Notes: generated from the sequence alone by a model not told the origin. DNA of 64,000 nucleotides from Botryosphaeria dothidea (GCA_011503125.2 WWBZ02000033.1:1426001-1490000), one strand, 5' to 3'. Positions 1 through 13,798 are shown, counted from the stretch's first letter. Program-made: numbers and translations.

Positions 1-94
1 TTAATCAGACCTGAAAAGAGAAGATACCACTCCAGATCCCATGACCAACCTCGGTCTTTTTGTCCTCCTTTTATCTTTCCTTTTTTTTCACCGT

Positions 95-3000
95 CTACAA
101 AGCCGAGACGGCAATGGCAATAGCCTGGTCATCACTGTGGCTGATGCTGACATTGACGGATTTGACACCCGCCTGCTTGGCGGCAGCCTCGGCATCGCCG
201 TGGAGCTGTTACACGAATTAGCGAACGAAATCATTAATCTTTTAAGAACTCAACTTACAGTAACAGTGGGTGCACCCGTCTCATTGTTCAGGATCTCAAT
301 GTCCTTGAGGGGCGCACCAGCACCCTTGCCAGCGACACCGAGAGCCTTGAAGACAGCCTCCTTGGCGGACCAGCGGCCGGCAAAGCTGGCGCGCGGGTTA
401 GGAGCCGCCTTGCAGTAGGCCTGCTCCTTCTCGGTGAAGTTGCGCTCCACGAAAGTCTCATTGTCGATGGGGATGGCAGAGACGTTCTCGACGTCAACGC
501 CGACCTTGGAGTTCTCGCTAGCGGTAGCTTTGGCGAGAGACTCGACCATTTGACGCGTCTGCTCTGTCTTTGCTTTCTCAACTGGGCTCTGAGCAGGAAG
601 CTTGGCAGGGTAAGCCCAGTTGGAGGTCTTCTTGTCGACAGCAACGCGAGCCGAGGGGTTGAGGAAGACCTCGCTCTGCTGAGCCTCCTCATACGGTCCC
701 TTGCTCTTGGCGCGGAACATGGTGTTGTTGAGGAGGCCATCGTGGTAGTACCGATAAGCCTTCTTCTGGCGAGACTCGACACGAGTCTTGTAGCTGGCGT
801 ATTCAGTGTGCTCAAGAGTGGCGAAGAGGTACCTGGGGTGGAGAACGACGGCCTGAGCACCCTTCTGACCGAAACCGAAGGAGGTGACGGAAACAGCCTT
901 GACACCGTCCGTCTGAATAGAACGGCTGGGGTAGACCATGTAGTCGAACTTCTCAAGAGCCTTGTCGACGTTGTCGGCGTTGCGGTTGCCGGGGACGAGG
1001 CCAGAGTTAAGAACCTGCAGAGCTCCGTTCACCATCCAAGCACCGGCGGCACCCTTGGGGTGACCGGTAAGGAACTTCTGGAAGATACCCAGAATGGCAT
1101 TGCCCTTCTTGCGACCCAGGTGCTTCATCTGCTGGCAGAGCACATCGGACTCGTTCTTGTCGTTAGCAACAGTGGAGGTACCGTGGCATGAGGCGACGTC
1201 CAGGTCGTCGATCGTGAGACCCCAGGTGGCCAGAGCGCCACGAAGGGGTGCAATCCTGGGGTCCTGCTTCCAGAAGTTGTTGCCCAAGCTGAACAGGGCA
1301 GCCTTCTCCTGGCGCTTGGCCTCGCGCTCGATGTGATCGGCACGGTCGGTCATGTACTCGGACTCGCTGAAGTTGGAATCCTGAGACTTCATAGCAGCCA
1401 CCTCCTCCTGCAGGTAGAGGAGCTCGGACTCCTGCCACTGCTTGATCTGGCGACGGCGGAGATCCAACTGGCGCTTCCTGTACTTTATGTCGAGCAAAGG
1501 AGAGGGGAACTTGGAAACTTCCTCGCGAGCAGTCGTGAGGACACCCTGGCCAGGAGCAGGGACAGAGCGGCCAATCTTGTCGGTAGCAGTAGCCGTGAAG
1601 CCAAGAATACCGTAGATCGGAACACCCATGTCAAGAGCAAGGCGGGCGTCCATGATGACCTGAATACCGCAACCTTGGGATTCCATGAAACCGTTACGGG
1701 TGGTGGTGGTGGGACGCGACATCTCCTTAGGAGTGCGGCCGTGAGCAAACTCGTCCTCAGCGTTGCTGGTAGCCTTCATGTTGGCGAACTCGTAAGAGCC
1801 CTCCTCCTGGAAGTCATCGAAACCACCAACAAGGCAAATTCTGGCCTTGCCCTCGAGAATGGTCTCGTAACCGATATCCACGGACTCGACAGCAGTGGCG
1901 CAAGCACCGGAAGGAGACTTAATGGGACCAGTGGAAGAGAGGAGCAACATGTTAACCCAGGCGCTCATGGTGTTGATGAAAGACTCCTGAAGGATGTCCT
2001 TCTGGAGCGGCTTGTCGAGGTAGCGGTCCTTGTACATGCCCCTCAGAGCACCGGAACCACCGATACCGGAACCGGTACAGTTACCGACCTCAGAGATGTG
2101 GACATACTTGTAGAACTCGTACGGGTCGGTGATACCGGCCGACAGAAGAGCCTCTGCAACAGACACCAAGACGAACAGGGTGACCGTGTCGACCTGATCG
2201 ATGATGTCTTCGGGCACACCGTACCTGCGGGCATCCCAGCCAGCGGGAACCTGGCCAGCAACAAGGCGGTCGAAGCGCAAAGCCTTGGGAATGAGAAGAG
2301 CGGCGCCCTTCTTCAAGCGGACGGTGTATTCGCCAGACTCCGGAATTTCGAAGATCTCAACCTTGTCACCGTGCTCACGCTTGAACTCTTCGGCAGTCTC
2401 CTTGGCAGCCTCGAAAGGCTCGAGATCCTCCTCAATCTGGACCTCTTGGAGAAGCTGCTTCTTGTTGGGGTCATAGCCGCCGAAAAGCTCGGGCTCGATG
2501 AGACGGATGCCGGAGTGCTCGATAATGTACTTCTCGTACTTGGCCTTGATGTCCTTGTCATCGACAGGCTCACCGGACTTGGCATCAACCCAGCCGGAAT
2601 AGCTCTTGCCCTTGAGAGGACCGTTGTGGTTCTTAATGAGACCCATGATCCAGGCCATCTCGACGCAACCCTCGAGGGAGAACTCGCCGTAGGCTTCCAT
2701 CTCCCAACGAGTGCGGGCGTTACCCCAAGGACCGACCTCAGCGAAACCAGTGACGACGACAACCTTCTCAAGGTCAACCATGCCTTTAAGGTTCTCGTTG
2801 AGAGGCTTGACTTCAGTCTCCCAGTCGGGAACCTTAGGGAAGTCGAACTTCAAGTTGGCGCGAGGCTGGACAGTGACCTTCTTGTACAGAGCCTCGCTCT
2901 TCTCGCCGTTGACAATCTTGTTCTCGGTAGAAGTCTCCTTGGTGACGGCCTTGCGGATCTCGCTGGTCTCGGTGAGCTCCTTGCGAAGGTCGGTCATGAG

Positions 3001-5797
3001 ATCCTTGAGGTTGGGCAGGTACTGGAAGCCACCGTTAAGGTCAGCCCAGACAGGCTCGACCTGGCAGAGGTTGACGATCGAAGGCGCCATCAGACCAAGA
3101 AGGTTGAAGGCCATTTCCTGCTGAGAGAAGGTGCGCACACCGTACTTCTCAATACCCTCAGCAACAATGTTGTTACCGCCCATGAGGCCAGTACCACGAG
3201 TCCAGCCAATGACAGCACCGCAGATGGTAAGGTAGTTGCCCCAGGCCTCGGAATGCCACCTGTTAAAGAGAGTCTCGAGCGCAATCTTGGACTCGGAGTA
3301 CAGACCGTCGTTACCGAAGGTACCGTGGTTGGGGGAAAGAGGAAGGATGACCTGAGCAGGACGAGTCTCGAATGAGTTGGCCTGCTTTTGCTGCTTGACG
3401 CAACCCAAGAGACGGATGAGGTTGGTCAACATGATACGGTGAGCAAGCTCGGACTTAGAATCGATACCATCGATCTCGCGGCCGTTCTCAGAGATGGCAG
3501 CGAAGGGAACGACATAGTCGAGATCCCAGCCAAGGCCATTCTTAGCGTCGTAGATGTAGTTGACGAGAGCCTCCACATCCCGCTTGCTGCCCTGGTTGAA
3601 CGGAACGACAATGAGCTGAGAACCACGGGCACCATGGCGGGAGTAAATGGACTGGTAGTACTCGTTGACCTCACGGGAGAAGCGACTGGTCGTAACGACG
3701 ACCTTGGCACCACCAGAGATCAGGCCTTGAAGGACTTCAGCACCAATGGAACCAGCACCAGCACCCGTCATCAGAACATTCTTGCCCTGGAAGGTAACAC
3801 CGTCACGGGCAGCGCGCTCCAAACCGTCGAGGTAGATTCCGGTGAGCTTCTTGCTGTATTCCCATCCATGCTCGTCCTTGCGCTTGAGGTGCAGGAAGGG
3901 AATGGTCTCAACCTTGCCCTGCTTGTTGGTGCCGTTGATACGTCCATTGCGGCCCTTGCTGCGGCGGCCATTGGCGCTCTTGCCGTTCTCTGCGGGGATG
4001 ATCTGGCCCTCGTTCATGGACAGAGAACGGATGACATCGCTGTAAAGACTCTTGATTTGTAGCTGAGAAGACTTGGATAGCTTGTGTTGTTGGCGGATAA
4101 GCTTGTAGATCCTCTGGAGATCGTTCTGGACCTTGGTGCGGTTGCCATACTCGGAGAGCTTGCCACCCTCGGCCATCTCCTTAACGTAGTGCTCAAGTTT
4201 GCGCACACTGGGCCTGGGAACCTCGGCGTAATTCATGTTGCCGCGAGCGTCTATGTTGAGCGAAGGGGCGGTGGGCATGGCAACATCCTTGAAGACGGGA
4301 GCGGCATTCAGGACGTCCCTGCAGTTCTCAATAAGCTGCTGTCCGAGTTCCTTGGCAAGCTCATAGGTCTCGCCGCGCTCAGTGGGACAGTGGTCAATGT
4401 GGTATTGCATGAATTCGAGGAGCGTCGGGTTGGAACGGTTCATTATGTTAATGCACTGGCTGACGATTTCACGGTCAACAGCCTTGAGGCGGCCGAAAAT
4501 GATGTCGTAGTACATCGTGAGCGCATCCTGGCGGGCCCAGTTCCACGAGGAGTCGTACACACGAGCCTTGAGGGGAGTGAACTGGGGTTCGATGCCGGCA
4601 GCATAAAAGTCGCCGTGCTCGGTGCTCCAAAGATCCAGCTGGGCCTGAAGAGCCTTGTTGGTCTCCTGGGAACCAACGAAAGCCTTGTCGCCGGAGCGGA
4701 GGTCCATCTTCAAATAACGGGCGAAGAGCTCGAGCTGTTGCTTGAAGAGCGCCCTCTGGTCCTTGGTAAGGGCGTCGATGGCGGCAGGGTCCATCATCAT
4801 GCCGCCAGCTGCAGCACCAGCATCGCCGCCTGCGGTAGGTGCGGACAAGCTGATACCTGCGGTGGCCGCATACTTGTTGGCAATGTCGTCCAACCAGGCC
4901 TTGGCATCATTCTCAGAACCAAGACGCGAGGGGGGCTCCAAAGTCAGACCAAGCAGCAAAACACCATCCTGGCGTCCGGACCCGAGACCCCACCTCGTCT
5001 CGAGGTGTTTCCTTGCTGTTGTGTTGTTGAAACCACCGGGCATCTTGGAGGAGATCAAACGAGCGATCAGGGAGGACGACTGCTTTCCGAGCTGACCATT
5101 GAAGGTGGCTTGCATCGAGGCACCCAACTCATCCAGCGGGGTGTCCTCGGGCTTCTCAGGAGTGGAGCCGAATTCCTTGCCCAGGTCTCCGAGAATTTCG
5201 TTCTGAAGGGTGGATTTGCCTAGTCTCGAGGTTAGAATGGGCCGATTCTACTATGGTGCACTTTTTCAGAAAATTCTCACCTCCAACCAAATCCTTGATG
5301 GCCTTGCTCAACGGAATGTCGCCGAGCGGCTTCTTCAGCTTCTGGGCTACCAATGCACGCAAAACATCTGTCGCCGTAACAGGGGCATCTGGCACGGCGG
5401 CCGCGGGGCCTGCGCTGGGTGCCGGTGCAGCAGCAACAGGTGCAGCGGCAGCGGCAGGTGCTGCTGCGGACGAAGACGCTGCTGCGGGGGCAGGCGCCTC
5501 GGGTTCTTCCTCAACGGGGTCGACATCGTAGTAGATGTCCTTCGCGTCCTTGTTGTAACAGAGAATTTGACGCTGAACGGAGCGCGCCGCATCGTGTGCT
5601 TCGTACTTGGAGGCCAGTGTCCGTTTGGCCATGACGCCCAAGGTGTCGGCGGGACCGACCTCAACAATACGCTCGGTGGTCTTCTCGCCGAGGATAACAT
5701 CCTGCGTCTCAATCCATCTGACGGGCGAGGCAAACTGGTATGCAAGCAGCTCGACGAGGAGCGTGTGGGAGAGCTCCTGCTCGATCTCGGGACGCAT
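95..5797 (-). CDS. fas2: Fatty acid synthase subunit alpha (3 exons, 1862 aa)
   Basis: Alpha subunit of the cytosolic type I fungal fatty acid synthase, which elongates acyl chains on its own acyl carrier protein. Exons are 5797-5281, 5219-259 and 205-95; the introns of 61 and 53 nt have GT/AG ends and restore one frame. Visible order: N-terminal malonyl/palmitoyl-transferase part (residues 1-95), Ala/Pro linker (97-138), ACP with VGGKS and phosphopantetheine Ser175, ketoreductase with TGAGAGSIG near residue 657, ketosynthase with catalytic Cys1279 in SGACATA, and C-terminal phosphopantetheinyl transferase with Asp1748 (GVDVEN) and Glu1793 (WSAKEA). Reading through the last intron would end the protein early at TVTVS; splicing restores the usual end, [12 protein letters not shown]. 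Length is normal for the family. The partner beta gene is divergent at 6994. A secondary-metabolite FAS is possible but less likely, as no polyketide synthase or tailoring gene is nearby. Confidence 0.97.
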
Positions 5798-6993
5798 GAT
5801 GGCGGTGTGGAGGGCGGAGTCGGATCGAGAAAATTTTGGGCGAGGAATTAAAGACGTGGGTATCTAAGGCGGAGAGAGCGGGCACGGCAACGGCGACGGG
5901 AGATTGCGCGTGCGGGAGCCAATGGCGCGTGCGGAGGGCGGGCGCGCGACAAAAAGGCGGAGAGGGAGGGAATAAAAAGCTGTTGGATGCTCGGTGGGTG
6001 TAGAGGGCAATCACCACCAAGGCTTGGGAAGGGCTGAGGAAAGAGAGGGAGCAAAGGGCGGGCGACGGGCGAGGGGACTTTGGGCTTTGAAGGCGCCTGG
6101 AGCACGGGCGGGCGGTTGTTGGTATCAGCGGCTCTGGCGCGAACTTGAGCCACAGGTGTTGAGGGTCTGATGTCGATGTTGAAGCTTTGGCTCCCCGGCT
6201 GGCCCAACGAAAATCGGCTAGTGTTGACGTGAATGAATCAACTCATGGCACCTCCGCAAGCTGTTCACCGCCCAACCCTGCGCCGCAGTGCCGCCCTCAG
6301 GGCCCGGCCACAGCTCTCTCGCAAGCGCAGCGAACGGCGAGCGTGCAATTTTCGTAACCTGACGCTCCGAGCGGCCCCGAGCATGGGCGGCGGGCTGCAG
6401 GTGAGGCTCCATCCGCCCGGGCAGGCCCCGCGGTTGGCCGGGGGTGGCCTGCGCCAGCGTTAGACCTGCATAGCTGACGTCCCAACCGAATCCACCCCTG
6501 CACAGACGCGCTCAACTGAAAGCTGCCGCTCGTTGCCCGCCGAGCGCATGCTCCAGAGTGAAAAAAGAGAGTAGAACTCCCGACTCAACTGCTCAATTTC
6601 CCACGCCTTCGCTCTACCTCTTCCTCCTCTTCTTGCGCCACTCTTCTCCGTCTTCCCCTCATCCTGTTTTTAGAATTCCCCAGACAGACGGGGACGTGAT
6701 ACCCACAGACAAGGGAGCTGCCCGCGCAGTACAGACGAATTCCCTTGCGCCGCTCTTGAGCTTGGTCCCTGTTGCCTAAGTGCCTCTGGTGAGTCTCTCC
6801 GCGCGTTCTCCTGCGCTGTGCGACGGCAATTGGCGCGAGTTTGAGCTCGTTGCCGCCTCCGCTTCTACCGCGGCGTCCGGCAGCCGTGGCGGTGTCGAGC
6901 CGGGAACTTTTTGTTGCGAGCCCGTGTACTGACTCTGCGGGGACAGCACCATCTCATTTTCCACCCTCACAACTGAACACCACATCTGCAACC
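5798..6993. promoter_or_regulatory. Bidirectional promoter region of the FAS alpha/beta pair
   Basis: The 1196 bp between the two FAS start codons must carry both promoters and 5' leaders. A CCAAT box lies at 5919-5923, 122 bp upstream of the alpha start, and an inverted one (ATTGG) at 6829-6833, 161 bp upstream of the beta start. Both are followed directly by GGCGCG or GCGCG. I looked for the CCTCGG/CCGAGG site of FarA-type fatty-acid regulators and did not see it. Shared control would give the equal subunit amounts the complex needs; that is inference. Exact transcription starts cannot be read from sequence. Confidence 0.6.
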
Positions 6994-9900
6994 ATGTACG
7001 GCTCTGGTCCGCAGACTGGCGTTTCGACGCCGCGCTCCCAGGCACACCTCCGCCCTCTCATCCTCTCCCACGGCTCGCTCGAGCACACCTTCCTCATCCC
7101 GACCGCCCTCCACTTTAATGCTTCACAACTCAAGGACACCTTCCTCTCCACCCTTCCCGAGCCAACAGAGGACCGCGCTCAGGATGACGAGCCGTCGTCG
7201 GAGTGCGAGCTGGTAGCCAGATATCTGGGCTTCATTGCCAGGGAAGTCGAGGAGGGCGACGACCCGGGCTCGTTCGAGGAGGTTCTCAAGCTCGTTCTAA
7301 ACGAGTTTGAGAGGGCATTCCTCCAGGGCAACGAAGTCCACGCCATTGCTGCCCACCTGCCCGGCATCGAGGCGAAGAAGCTTACTGTCGTCAGCGCATA
7401 CTACGGCGCCCGCGCTGCCGTTGACAGGCCCATCAAGCACCACGACTCGGCGCTTTTCCGCGAGGCCGCCGACGGCAATGCCCACATTTACCCTGTGTTT
7501 GGCGGTCAGGGTAACATTGAGGAGTACTTTGAGGAGCTCCGTGAGGTCTACACGACCTACCCTGCCTTCGTCGAGGACTTCGTCAACGCCGCCGCTGCTC
7601 ACCTCCAGACTCTCTCTCGCGACGAGCGCGTTTCAAAACAATATGCCAAGGGTTTGGACGTCCTGAGATGGCTCAACAACAAGGAATCGCAGCCCGATGT
7701 CGACTATCTCGTGTCTGCGCCTGTCAGTCTGCCGCTGATCGGTCTGACCCAGCTCGCGCACTATGTTGTTACTTGCCGGGTCCTGGGAAGCCATCCGGGC
7801 CACCTCCGGAGCTATTTCAGCGGCACCACTGGTCACTCGCAGGGTGTCGTTACCGCCGCTGCCATTTCGGCGTCGAAGAGCTGGGAGACTTTCGACAGGG
7901 CGTCGCGCGATGCGCTCACCATTCTCTTCTGGATTGGTTCGCGCAGCCAGCAAGCTTACCCGCGGACCTCTCTTGCGCCCAACGTCCTCCAGGATTCGAT
8001 TGACAACGGTGAGGGCACTCCCACGCCTATGCTCTCAATCCGTGACCTCCCCAGGAAGGCTGTCGAGGAGCACATTGCTACGACAAACGAGCACTTGCCC
8101 AAGGATCAACACATCGCCATCTCGCTGGTCAACAGCGCCCGCAACTTCGTCGTGACCGGCCCTCCGATTTCCCTCTACGGTTTGAACCTGCGTTTGCGGA
8201 AGGTGAAGGCTCCTACCGGCCTCGACCAGAACAGGATTCCGTTCACTGAACGCAAAATCCGTTTCGTCAACCGCTTCCTGCCCATCACCGCGCCGTTCCA
8301 CAGCCCGTACTTGGCTGAGGCGACTAAGTTCCTCGACGAGGACCTTAAGGATATTGTCATTCCTAGCGAAAACCTCGGAATCCCCATGTACAACACTGCT
8401 ACCGGAAAGGATATCCGTGAGGACAAGGAGGCCAACATCGTTCCCGCACTCGTGAGAATGATCACTCAAGATCCTGTGAACTGGGAGCAGGCGACTGACT
8501 TCCCCAACGCCACTCACATCCTCGACTTCGGTCCTGGTGGTATCTCGGGTCTCGGTGTCCTTACCAACCGCAACAAAGAGGGCACTGGTGTCCGTGTCAT
8601 TCTTGCAGGCACTATGGACTCCACGAACAGCGAGGTGGGCTACAAGCCGGAGCTTTTCGATCGCGATTCCGAGCACGCCGTCAAGTATGCTGTCGATTGG
8701 GTCAAGGAGCATGGTCCCAAGCTGGTCAAGACCTCTGCCGGCCAGACCTTCGTTGATACGAAGATGAGCAGGCTCATTGGTCTTCCCCCGGTCATGGTTG
8801 CTGGTATGACTCCCTGCACCGTGCCTTGGGAGTTTGTTTCTGCCACCATGAACGCCGGTTTCCATATTGAGTTGGCCGGTGGTGGTTACTTCATTGACCC
8901 CATGATGACCGACGCAATTAAGAAGATTGAGAAGTCTATTCCTGCTGGCCGCGGTATCAACATTAATCTGATCTACGTCAACCCCCGCGCCATGAGCTGG
9001 CAGATCCCCATGATTGGCAGGCTCCGCGCTGAGGGCGTGCCGATCGAGGGTCTGACCATTGGTGCCGGTGTCCCGTCGATCGAGGTTGCCAACGAGTACA
9101 TCGAGACCCTGGGCCTGAAGCACATTGGCTTTAAGCCCGGTTCTATGGATGCTATCCAGCAGGTGATCAACATCGCCAAGGCCAACCCGACTTTCCCTGT
9201 CCTGCTCCAGTGGACCGGAGGTCGTGGTGGTGGTCACCACTCTTTCGAGGACTTCCACCAGCCTATTCTCCAGATGTATGGCCGCATCCGTAAGTGCGAC
9301 AACATCATTCTGGTCGCTGGTAGCGGTTTTGGTGCTGCTGAGGACACCTACCCCTATCTCACTGGTGTGTGGTCCAACAAGTTCGGCTTTCCCTCTATGC
9401 CATTCGACGGCTGCCTGTTCGGTAGCCGTATGATGGTTGCCAAGGAGGCTCAAACCTCGCCAGCTGCTAAGCAGGCTATCGTCGATGCTCCTGGTGTTGA
9501 CGACAGTGAATGGGAGAAGACTTACAAGGCCCCTACCGGTGGCGTCATCACTGTTCGCTCTGAGATGGGTGAGCCTATTCACAAACTCGCTACTCGCGGT
9601 GTCCTGTTCTGGGCCGAGATGGACCAGAAGATTTTCGCTCTCGATAAGGCGAAGCGTCTTGTTGAGTTGAAGAAGATGCGTGACTATGTCATTAAGAAGC
9701 TCAACGAGGACTTCCAGAAGCCGTGGTTTGGTAGGAACTCTGCCGGCGAGTCTGTCGATCTTGAGGACATGACTTATGGAGAGGTTGTCCGCCGTATGGT
9801 CGAGCTCATGTATGTCAAGCATCAGTCTCGCTGGATCGATATTTCTCTTCGCACCTTGACCGGAGATTTCATTCGCCGTGTTGAGGAGCGCTTCACCAGC

Positions 9901-12900
9901 AACTCCGGCAAGCCTTCTCTGGTCCAGAACTACAAGGAGCTCGACCAGCCTTTTGAGTTTGTCGAGAAGCTCTTTAAGGAATACCCTGAGGCGGAGAAGC
10001 AGCTTATCAATGCCCAAGATGTTCAGCACTTCCTCATGCTCAGCATGCGCGTCACTCAGAAGCCCGTTCCGTTTGTCCCTGCGCTTGATGAGAACTTCGA
10101 GTTCTATTTCAAGAAGGACTCCCTGTGGCAGTCTGAAGATCTGGATGCCGTTGTTGACCAGGACGTTGGCAGAGTCTGTATCCTCCAGGGTCCCATGGCT
10201 GCTAAGTACTCCACTAAGGTGAACGAGCCCGTCGGGGACATCCTTGGTGGTATCCACGAAGGCCACATCAAGTTCTTGACCAAGGATCTGTATGGTGGTG
10301 ACGAGTCTAAGATCCCTGTTGTCGAGTACTTTGGCTCCAAGCTTCTAGGTGCGCACGACGATGTCGTCGAGGTTGAGGGTCTCACCGTTTCCGAGATCCC
10401 TGACAAGACCATCTACAGGCTTTCTTCTGCCCCCAACGCCACGCTGCCTGACATCACCTCCTGGATGCAGTTGTTGGCTGGCAAGACCTACTCTTGGAGA
10501 CATGCCTTCTTCACTGCGGATGTCTTCGTCCAGGGCCAGAGCTTCCAGACCAACCCCATGCAGAGGATTTTCGCTCCTACGCTCGGTATGATGGTTGAGA
10601 TTGCCAACCCCAATGACCCTGCCAAGACGGTCATTACCATGAGGGAGCCTTCCCACGGTGGCAAGCACATCAAGACAGTTGAGATCAGCCTGCAGGGTAA
10701 GAACGAAATCTTGGTCAACATGATCGAGGAGCGCTCTGCACTGCACAAACCGACTGCTTTGCATCTCAAGTTCACCTACCACCCCGACTGCGGTTACGCT
10801 CCCATCCGCGAGGTCATGGATGGCCGCAACGATAGGATTAAGGAGTTCTACTACAAGCTCTGGTTCGGCGACGAGCAGTGCCCCTTCGATGCTTCTGTCA
10901 CCTCCACCTTCGAGGGCGGCAGGGCCACGATCACTGGCGAGGCCATCAACGATTTCGTCCACGCGGTCGGCAATACTGGTGAGGCTTTCGTTGACCGCCC
11001 TGGAAAGGAAGTTTTCGCTCCCATGGACTTTGCCATCGTTGTCGGTTGGAAGGCTATCACTAAGCCTATCTTCCCTCGCGCTATCGATGGTGACCTTCTC
11101 AAGCTGGTCCATTTGTCGAACGAGTTCCGTATGGTTCCTGGTGCTCAGCCTCTCAAGAAGGGAGATGTTCTCGACACCACTGCTCAGGTCAACGCTGTCA
11201 TCAACCAGGATTCTGGCAAGATGGTCGAGGTCTGTGGTACCATCACTCGTGACGGCAAGCCTGTCATGGAGGTTACCAGCCAGTTCTTGTACCGCGGTGC
11301 TTACACCGATTTCGAGAACGCCTTCCAGCGCAAGTCTGAGACTCCATTTAACCTTCATCTCGAGACCTCTAAGGACGTTGCTGTCCTGCGCTCCAAGGAG
11401 TGGTTCAAGCTTGAGGATGGGGACATTGACCTCCTGAACAAGACCTTGACTTTCAAGCTCCAGACTCTGACCCGCTACAAGAACAAGTCTGTCTTCAGCT
11501 CTGTCGAGACTGTCGGTGAGGTTCTTGTTGAGCTTCCCACCAAGGAGATCGTTCAAATTGCCTCAGTCGAGTACGAGGCTGGTACCTCCCACGGCAACCC
11601 AGTCGTTGACTACCTTGAGCGCAATGGCACCAAGGTTGACCAGCCCGTTCTCTTCGAGAACCCTATTCCTCTGCATGGCAAGAGCCCGCTTACGCTCAAG
11701 GCACCTGCCTCCAACGAGACATATGCCCGCGTTTCCGGCGATTACAACCCCATCCACGTGTCCAGGGTGTTCTCTAAGTTTGCCAACCTTCCCGGCACCA
11801 TCACTCACGGCATGTATTCCAGCGCCGCCGTCCGCAGCCTGGTTGAGACTTGGGCCGCCGAGAACAACATTGGTCGCATTCGCAGTTTCCACGCTGACCT
11901 AGTCGGAATGGTCCTGCCCGACGATGAGATCGACGTGAAGCTCCAGCATGTTGGTATGGTCTCTGGTCGCAAGATCATCAAGATCGAGGCTTCCAACAAG
12001 GAGACCGAGGACAAGGTTCTACTTGGTGAGGCCGAGGTTGAGCAGCCCACCTCTTCCTACGTTTTCACTGGTCAGGGCTCGCAGGAGCAAGGCATGGGTA
12101 TGGACCTGTACAACAGCAGCCCCGTCGCCAAGGAGGTCTGGGACAGGGCCGACAAGCACTTCCTGGATAACTATGGCTTCGCCATTACTCACATAGTCAA
12201 GAACAACCCGAAGGAGCTCACCGTTCACTTCGGTGGACCTCGTGGTAAGGCCATCCGTCAGAACTACATGTCCATGACTTTTGAAACTGTGGCTGCCGAT
12301 GGCACCGTCAAGTCGGAGAGGATCTTCAAGGAGATCGACGAGGAGACCACCTCGTACACCTACCGCTCCCCCAGCGGTCTGCTTTCCGCCACTCAGTTCA
12401 CACAGCCCGCTCTTACACTTATGGAGAAGGCTGCCTTCGAGGACATGAGGGCCAAGGGTCTAGTCCAGAGCGACAGCAGCTTTGCTGGTCACTCGCTCGG
12501 TGAATATGCTGCCCTGGCTGCTCTGGCTGAGGTCATGCCCATCGAGAGCTTGGTCTCGGTCGTGTTCTATCGTGGTCTCACCATGCAGGTCGCGGTCGAG
12601 CGTGACGAGGCTGGCCGCTCCAACTACTCGATGTGCGCTGTCAACCCCAGCAGGATTTCCAAGACGTTCAACGAGCAGGCTCTCCAGTATGTTGTCGAGA
12701 ACATTGCGGAACAGACCGGATGGCTTCTCGAGATTGTCAACTACAACATCGCCAACATGCAGTACGTTGCTGCTGGTGACTTGAGAGCGCTTGACTGCCT
12801 TACCAACGTCACCAACTACCTCAAGGCTCAGAAGATTGACATCCAGCAGCTCATGCAGACAATGTCGCTTGAGGATGTCAAGGCTCACCTTGTGGAGATT

Positions 12901-13254
12901 ATCAAGGAGTGCGCTAAGCAGACGGAGGCCAAGCCGAAGCCTCTGGAGCTCCAGCGTGGTTTCGCCACCATTCCGCTCAAAGGTATCGATGTGCCGTTCC
13001 ACAGCACGTTCTTGCGGTCGGGCGTCAAGCCCTTCCGTTCCTTCTTGCTCAAGAAGATTCACAAAACGTCAATCGACCCCAGCAAGCTGATCGGCAAGTA
13101 CATTCCCAACGTGACTGCTCGTCCTTTCGAAATCACCAAGGAGTACTTCGAGGACGTTTACCGCCTCACCAACTCGCCCAAGATTGGCAATATCCTTGCC
13201 AACTGGGACAAGTATGAGGACAAGCCTCAGGAGACGGCTACTGCGACCGCTTAG
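6994..13254 (+). CDS. fas1: Fatty acid synthase subunit beta (single exon, 2086 aa)
   Basis: Beta subunit of the fungal FAS dodecamer. It loads acetyl and malonyl groups, performs dehydration and enoyl reduction, and releases acyl-CoA. Domains in order: acetyltransferase with GHSQG (Ser282); FMN-dependent enoyl reductase beginning near residue 590 ([12 protein letters not shown]) with GGRGGGHHS at 742-750; hot-dog dehydratase with [10 protein letters not shown] (His1588); and malonyl/palmitoyl transferase with GHSLGEY (Ser1834). The frame stays open upstream to 6841 without an ATG, so the start is the ATG at 6994 in a good context (GCAACCATGT). The N-terminus then begins MYGSGPQTG and continues [12 protein letters not shown], as I expect for filamentous fungi. 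Length is normal and no intron is needed. The gene is divergent from the alpha subunit and lies head-to-tail with the Brr6 gene downstream. Confidence 0.97.
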   Translation: MYGSGPQTGVSTPRSQAHLRPLILSHGSLEHTFLIPTALHFNASQLKDTFLSTLPEPTEDRAQDDEPSSECELVARYLGFIAREVEEGDDPGSFEEVLKLVLNEFERAFLQGNEVHAIAAHLPGIEAKKLTVVSAYYGARAAVDRPIKHHDSALFREAADGNAHIYPVFGGQGNIEEYFEELREVYTTYPAFVEDFVNAAAAHLQTLSRDERVSKQYAKGLDVLRWLNNKESQPDVDYLVSAPVSLPLIGLTQLAHYVVTCRVLGSHPGHLRSYFSGTTGHSQGVVTAAAISASKSWETFDRASRDALTILFWIGSRSQQAYPRTSLAPNVLQDSIDNGEGTPTPMLSIRDLPRKAVEEHIATTNEHLPKDQHIAISLVNSARNFVVTGPPISLYGLNLRLRKVKAPTGLDQNRIPFTERKIRFVNRFLPITAPFHSPYLAEATKFLDEDLKDIVIPSENLGIPMYNTATGKDIREDKEANIVPALVRMITQDPVNWEQATDFPNATHILDFGPGGISGLGVLTNRNKEGTGVRVILAGTMDSTNSEVGYKPELFDRDSEHAVKYAVDWVKEHGPKLVKTSAGQTFVDTKMSRLIGLPPVMVAGMTPCTVPWEFVSATMNAGFHIELAGGGYFIDPMMTDAIKKIEKSIPAGRGININLIYVNPRAMSWQIPMIGRLRAEGVPIEGLTIGAGVPSIEVANEYIETLGLKHIGFKPGSMDAIQQVINIAKANPTFPVLLQWTGGRGGGHHSFEDFHQPILQMYGRIRKCDNIILVAGSGFGAAEDTYPYLTGVWSNKFGFPSMPFDGCLFGSRMMVAKEAQTSPAAKQAIVDAPGVDDSEWEKTYKAPTGGVITVRSEMGEPIHKLATRGVLFWAEMDQKIFALDKAKRLVELKKMRDYVIKKLNEDFQKPWFGRNSAGESVDLEDMTYGEVVRRMVELMYVKHQSRWIDISLRTLTGDFIRRVEERFTSNSGKPSLVQNYKELDQPFEFVEKLFKEYPEAEKQLINAQDVQHFLMLSMRVTQKPVPFVPALDENFEFYFKKDSLWQSEDLDAVVDQDVGRVCILQGPMAAKYSTKVNEPVGDILGGIHEGHIKFLTKDLYGGDESKIPVVEYFGSKLLGAHDDVVEVEGLTVSEIPDKTIYRLSSAPNATLPDITSWMQLLAGKTYSWRHAFFTADVFVQGQSFQTNPMQRIFAPTLGMMVEIANPNDPAKTVITMREPSHGGKHIKTVEISLQGKNEILVNMIEERSALHKPTALHLKFTYHPDCGYAPIREVMDGRNDRIKEFYYKLWFGDEQCPFDASVTSTFEGGRATITGEAINDFVHAVGNTGEAFVDRPGKEVFAPMDFAIVVGWKAITKPIFPRAIDGDLLKLVHLSNEFRMVPGAQPLKKGDVLDTTAQVNAVINQDSGKMVEVCGTITRDGKPVMEVTSQFLYRGAYTDFENAFQRKSETPFNLHLETSKDVAVLRSKEWFKLEDGDIDLLNKTLTFKLQTLTRYKNKSVFSSVETVGEVLVELPTKEIVQIASVEYEAGTSHGNPVVDYLERNGTKVDQPVLFENPIPLHGKSPLTLKAPASNETYARVSGDYNPIHVSRVFSKFANLPGTITHGMYSSAAVRSLVETWAAENNIGRIRSFHADLVGMVLPDDEIDVKLQHVGMVSGRKIIKIEASNKETEDKVLLGEAEVEQPTSSYVFTGQGSQEQGMGMDLYNSSPVAKEVWDRADKHFLDNYGFAITHIVKNNPKELTVHFGGPRGKAIRQNYMSMTFETVAADGTVKSERIFKEIDEETTSYTYRSPSGLLSATQFTQPALTLMEKAAFEDMRAKGLVQSDSSFAGHSLGEYAALAALAEVMPIESLVSVVFYRGLTMQVAVERDEAGRSNYSMCAVNPSRISKTFNEQALQYVVENIAEQTGWLLEIVNYNIANMQYVAAGDLRALDCLTNVTNYLKAQKIDIQQLMQTMSLEDVKAHLVEIIKECAKQTEAKPKPLELQRGFATIPLKGIDVPFHSTFLRSGVKPFRSFLLKKIHKTSIDPSKLIGKYIPNVTARPFEITKEYFEDVYRLTNSPKIGNILANWDKYEDKPQETATATA

Positions 13255-13798
13255 GCATCGTAGATTCACAGGAGGTTGAACGAAAGAAAACGAAGGAAAA
13301 AGGAAAATGGCGATATGTTCGGTAATGATTTGTGTGCTTCTTGGGCGTTCTGGAAGGCAAGGGTAAAGATGATTTTAGACTTTTCAAGCTCATGTATATC
13401 CATGGCGGTGGCTTTCAATTGTTCTGTCAGATTAGGCGTAGAGTCTCTTAATTAAGACTTCATAACATGTCTTTGTCATCGTATACTCGTGGAAAATGCC
13501 TTTCATGGCTCTGGCGACACGTCAGTGAGAATGTTCAAAGCGTGCAATTGATGGTGTTGCCGAAGACGCGTTCTCATTCGGAGCACGTGACCGCGAATTG
13601 TTGGCGACGTTTTGAACGCGAAATTAACTTCGGGTGCCGGAGTTCCGCCGGGGTTGTGTATTGTAAACATCCCAGCGAGCGACTGTCAGCGCAGCACATG
13701 CGGTGCCCTGCAAATAAACCAGCGGAACCAGCATCGCCTGAGCTTCACCCGGTCAACCGCCGCCGCCGCCGCCGCCGCACCACCTGCGCGCCCTCATC
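13255..13798. other. Intergenic: FAS beta 3' end and Brr6 promoter
   Basis: This 544 bp stretch holds the FAS beta 3' untranslated region and the promoter and leader of the next gene on the same strand. The only repeat I see is the GCC run annotated separately. I see no additional gene. Confidence 0.6.
13757..13778 (+). repeat. GCC trinucleotide microsatellite in the Brr6 leader
   Basis: About seven CCG/GCC units run uninterrupted, ending 20 bp before the start codon at 13799. The run probably lies in the 5' untranslated leader of the Brr6 gene. Length variation between isolates would be expected. Confidence 0.8.

Noticed and set aside
1333..3375. Long plus-strand open frame of 680 codons opposite FAS alpha
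   Set aside because: It is antisense to a certain coding exon; its composition reflects codon bias of the real gene, and no domain is visible.
6841..6993. 51 extra codons upstream of the FAS beta ATG
   Set aside because: No ATG in this part and the sequence does not resemble FAS N-termini; the ATG at 6994 gives the expected start.
8035..10266. Minus-strand open frame of 743 codons opposite FAS beta
   Set aside because: Shadow of the FAS beta coding sequence; low-complexity composition and no recognisable domain.
95..13254. FAS pair as part of a secondary-metabolite (aflatoxin-like) cluster
   Set aside because: No polyketide synthase, oxidase or cluster regulator lies beside it, and both subunits have the usual primary-metabolism ends and lengths.
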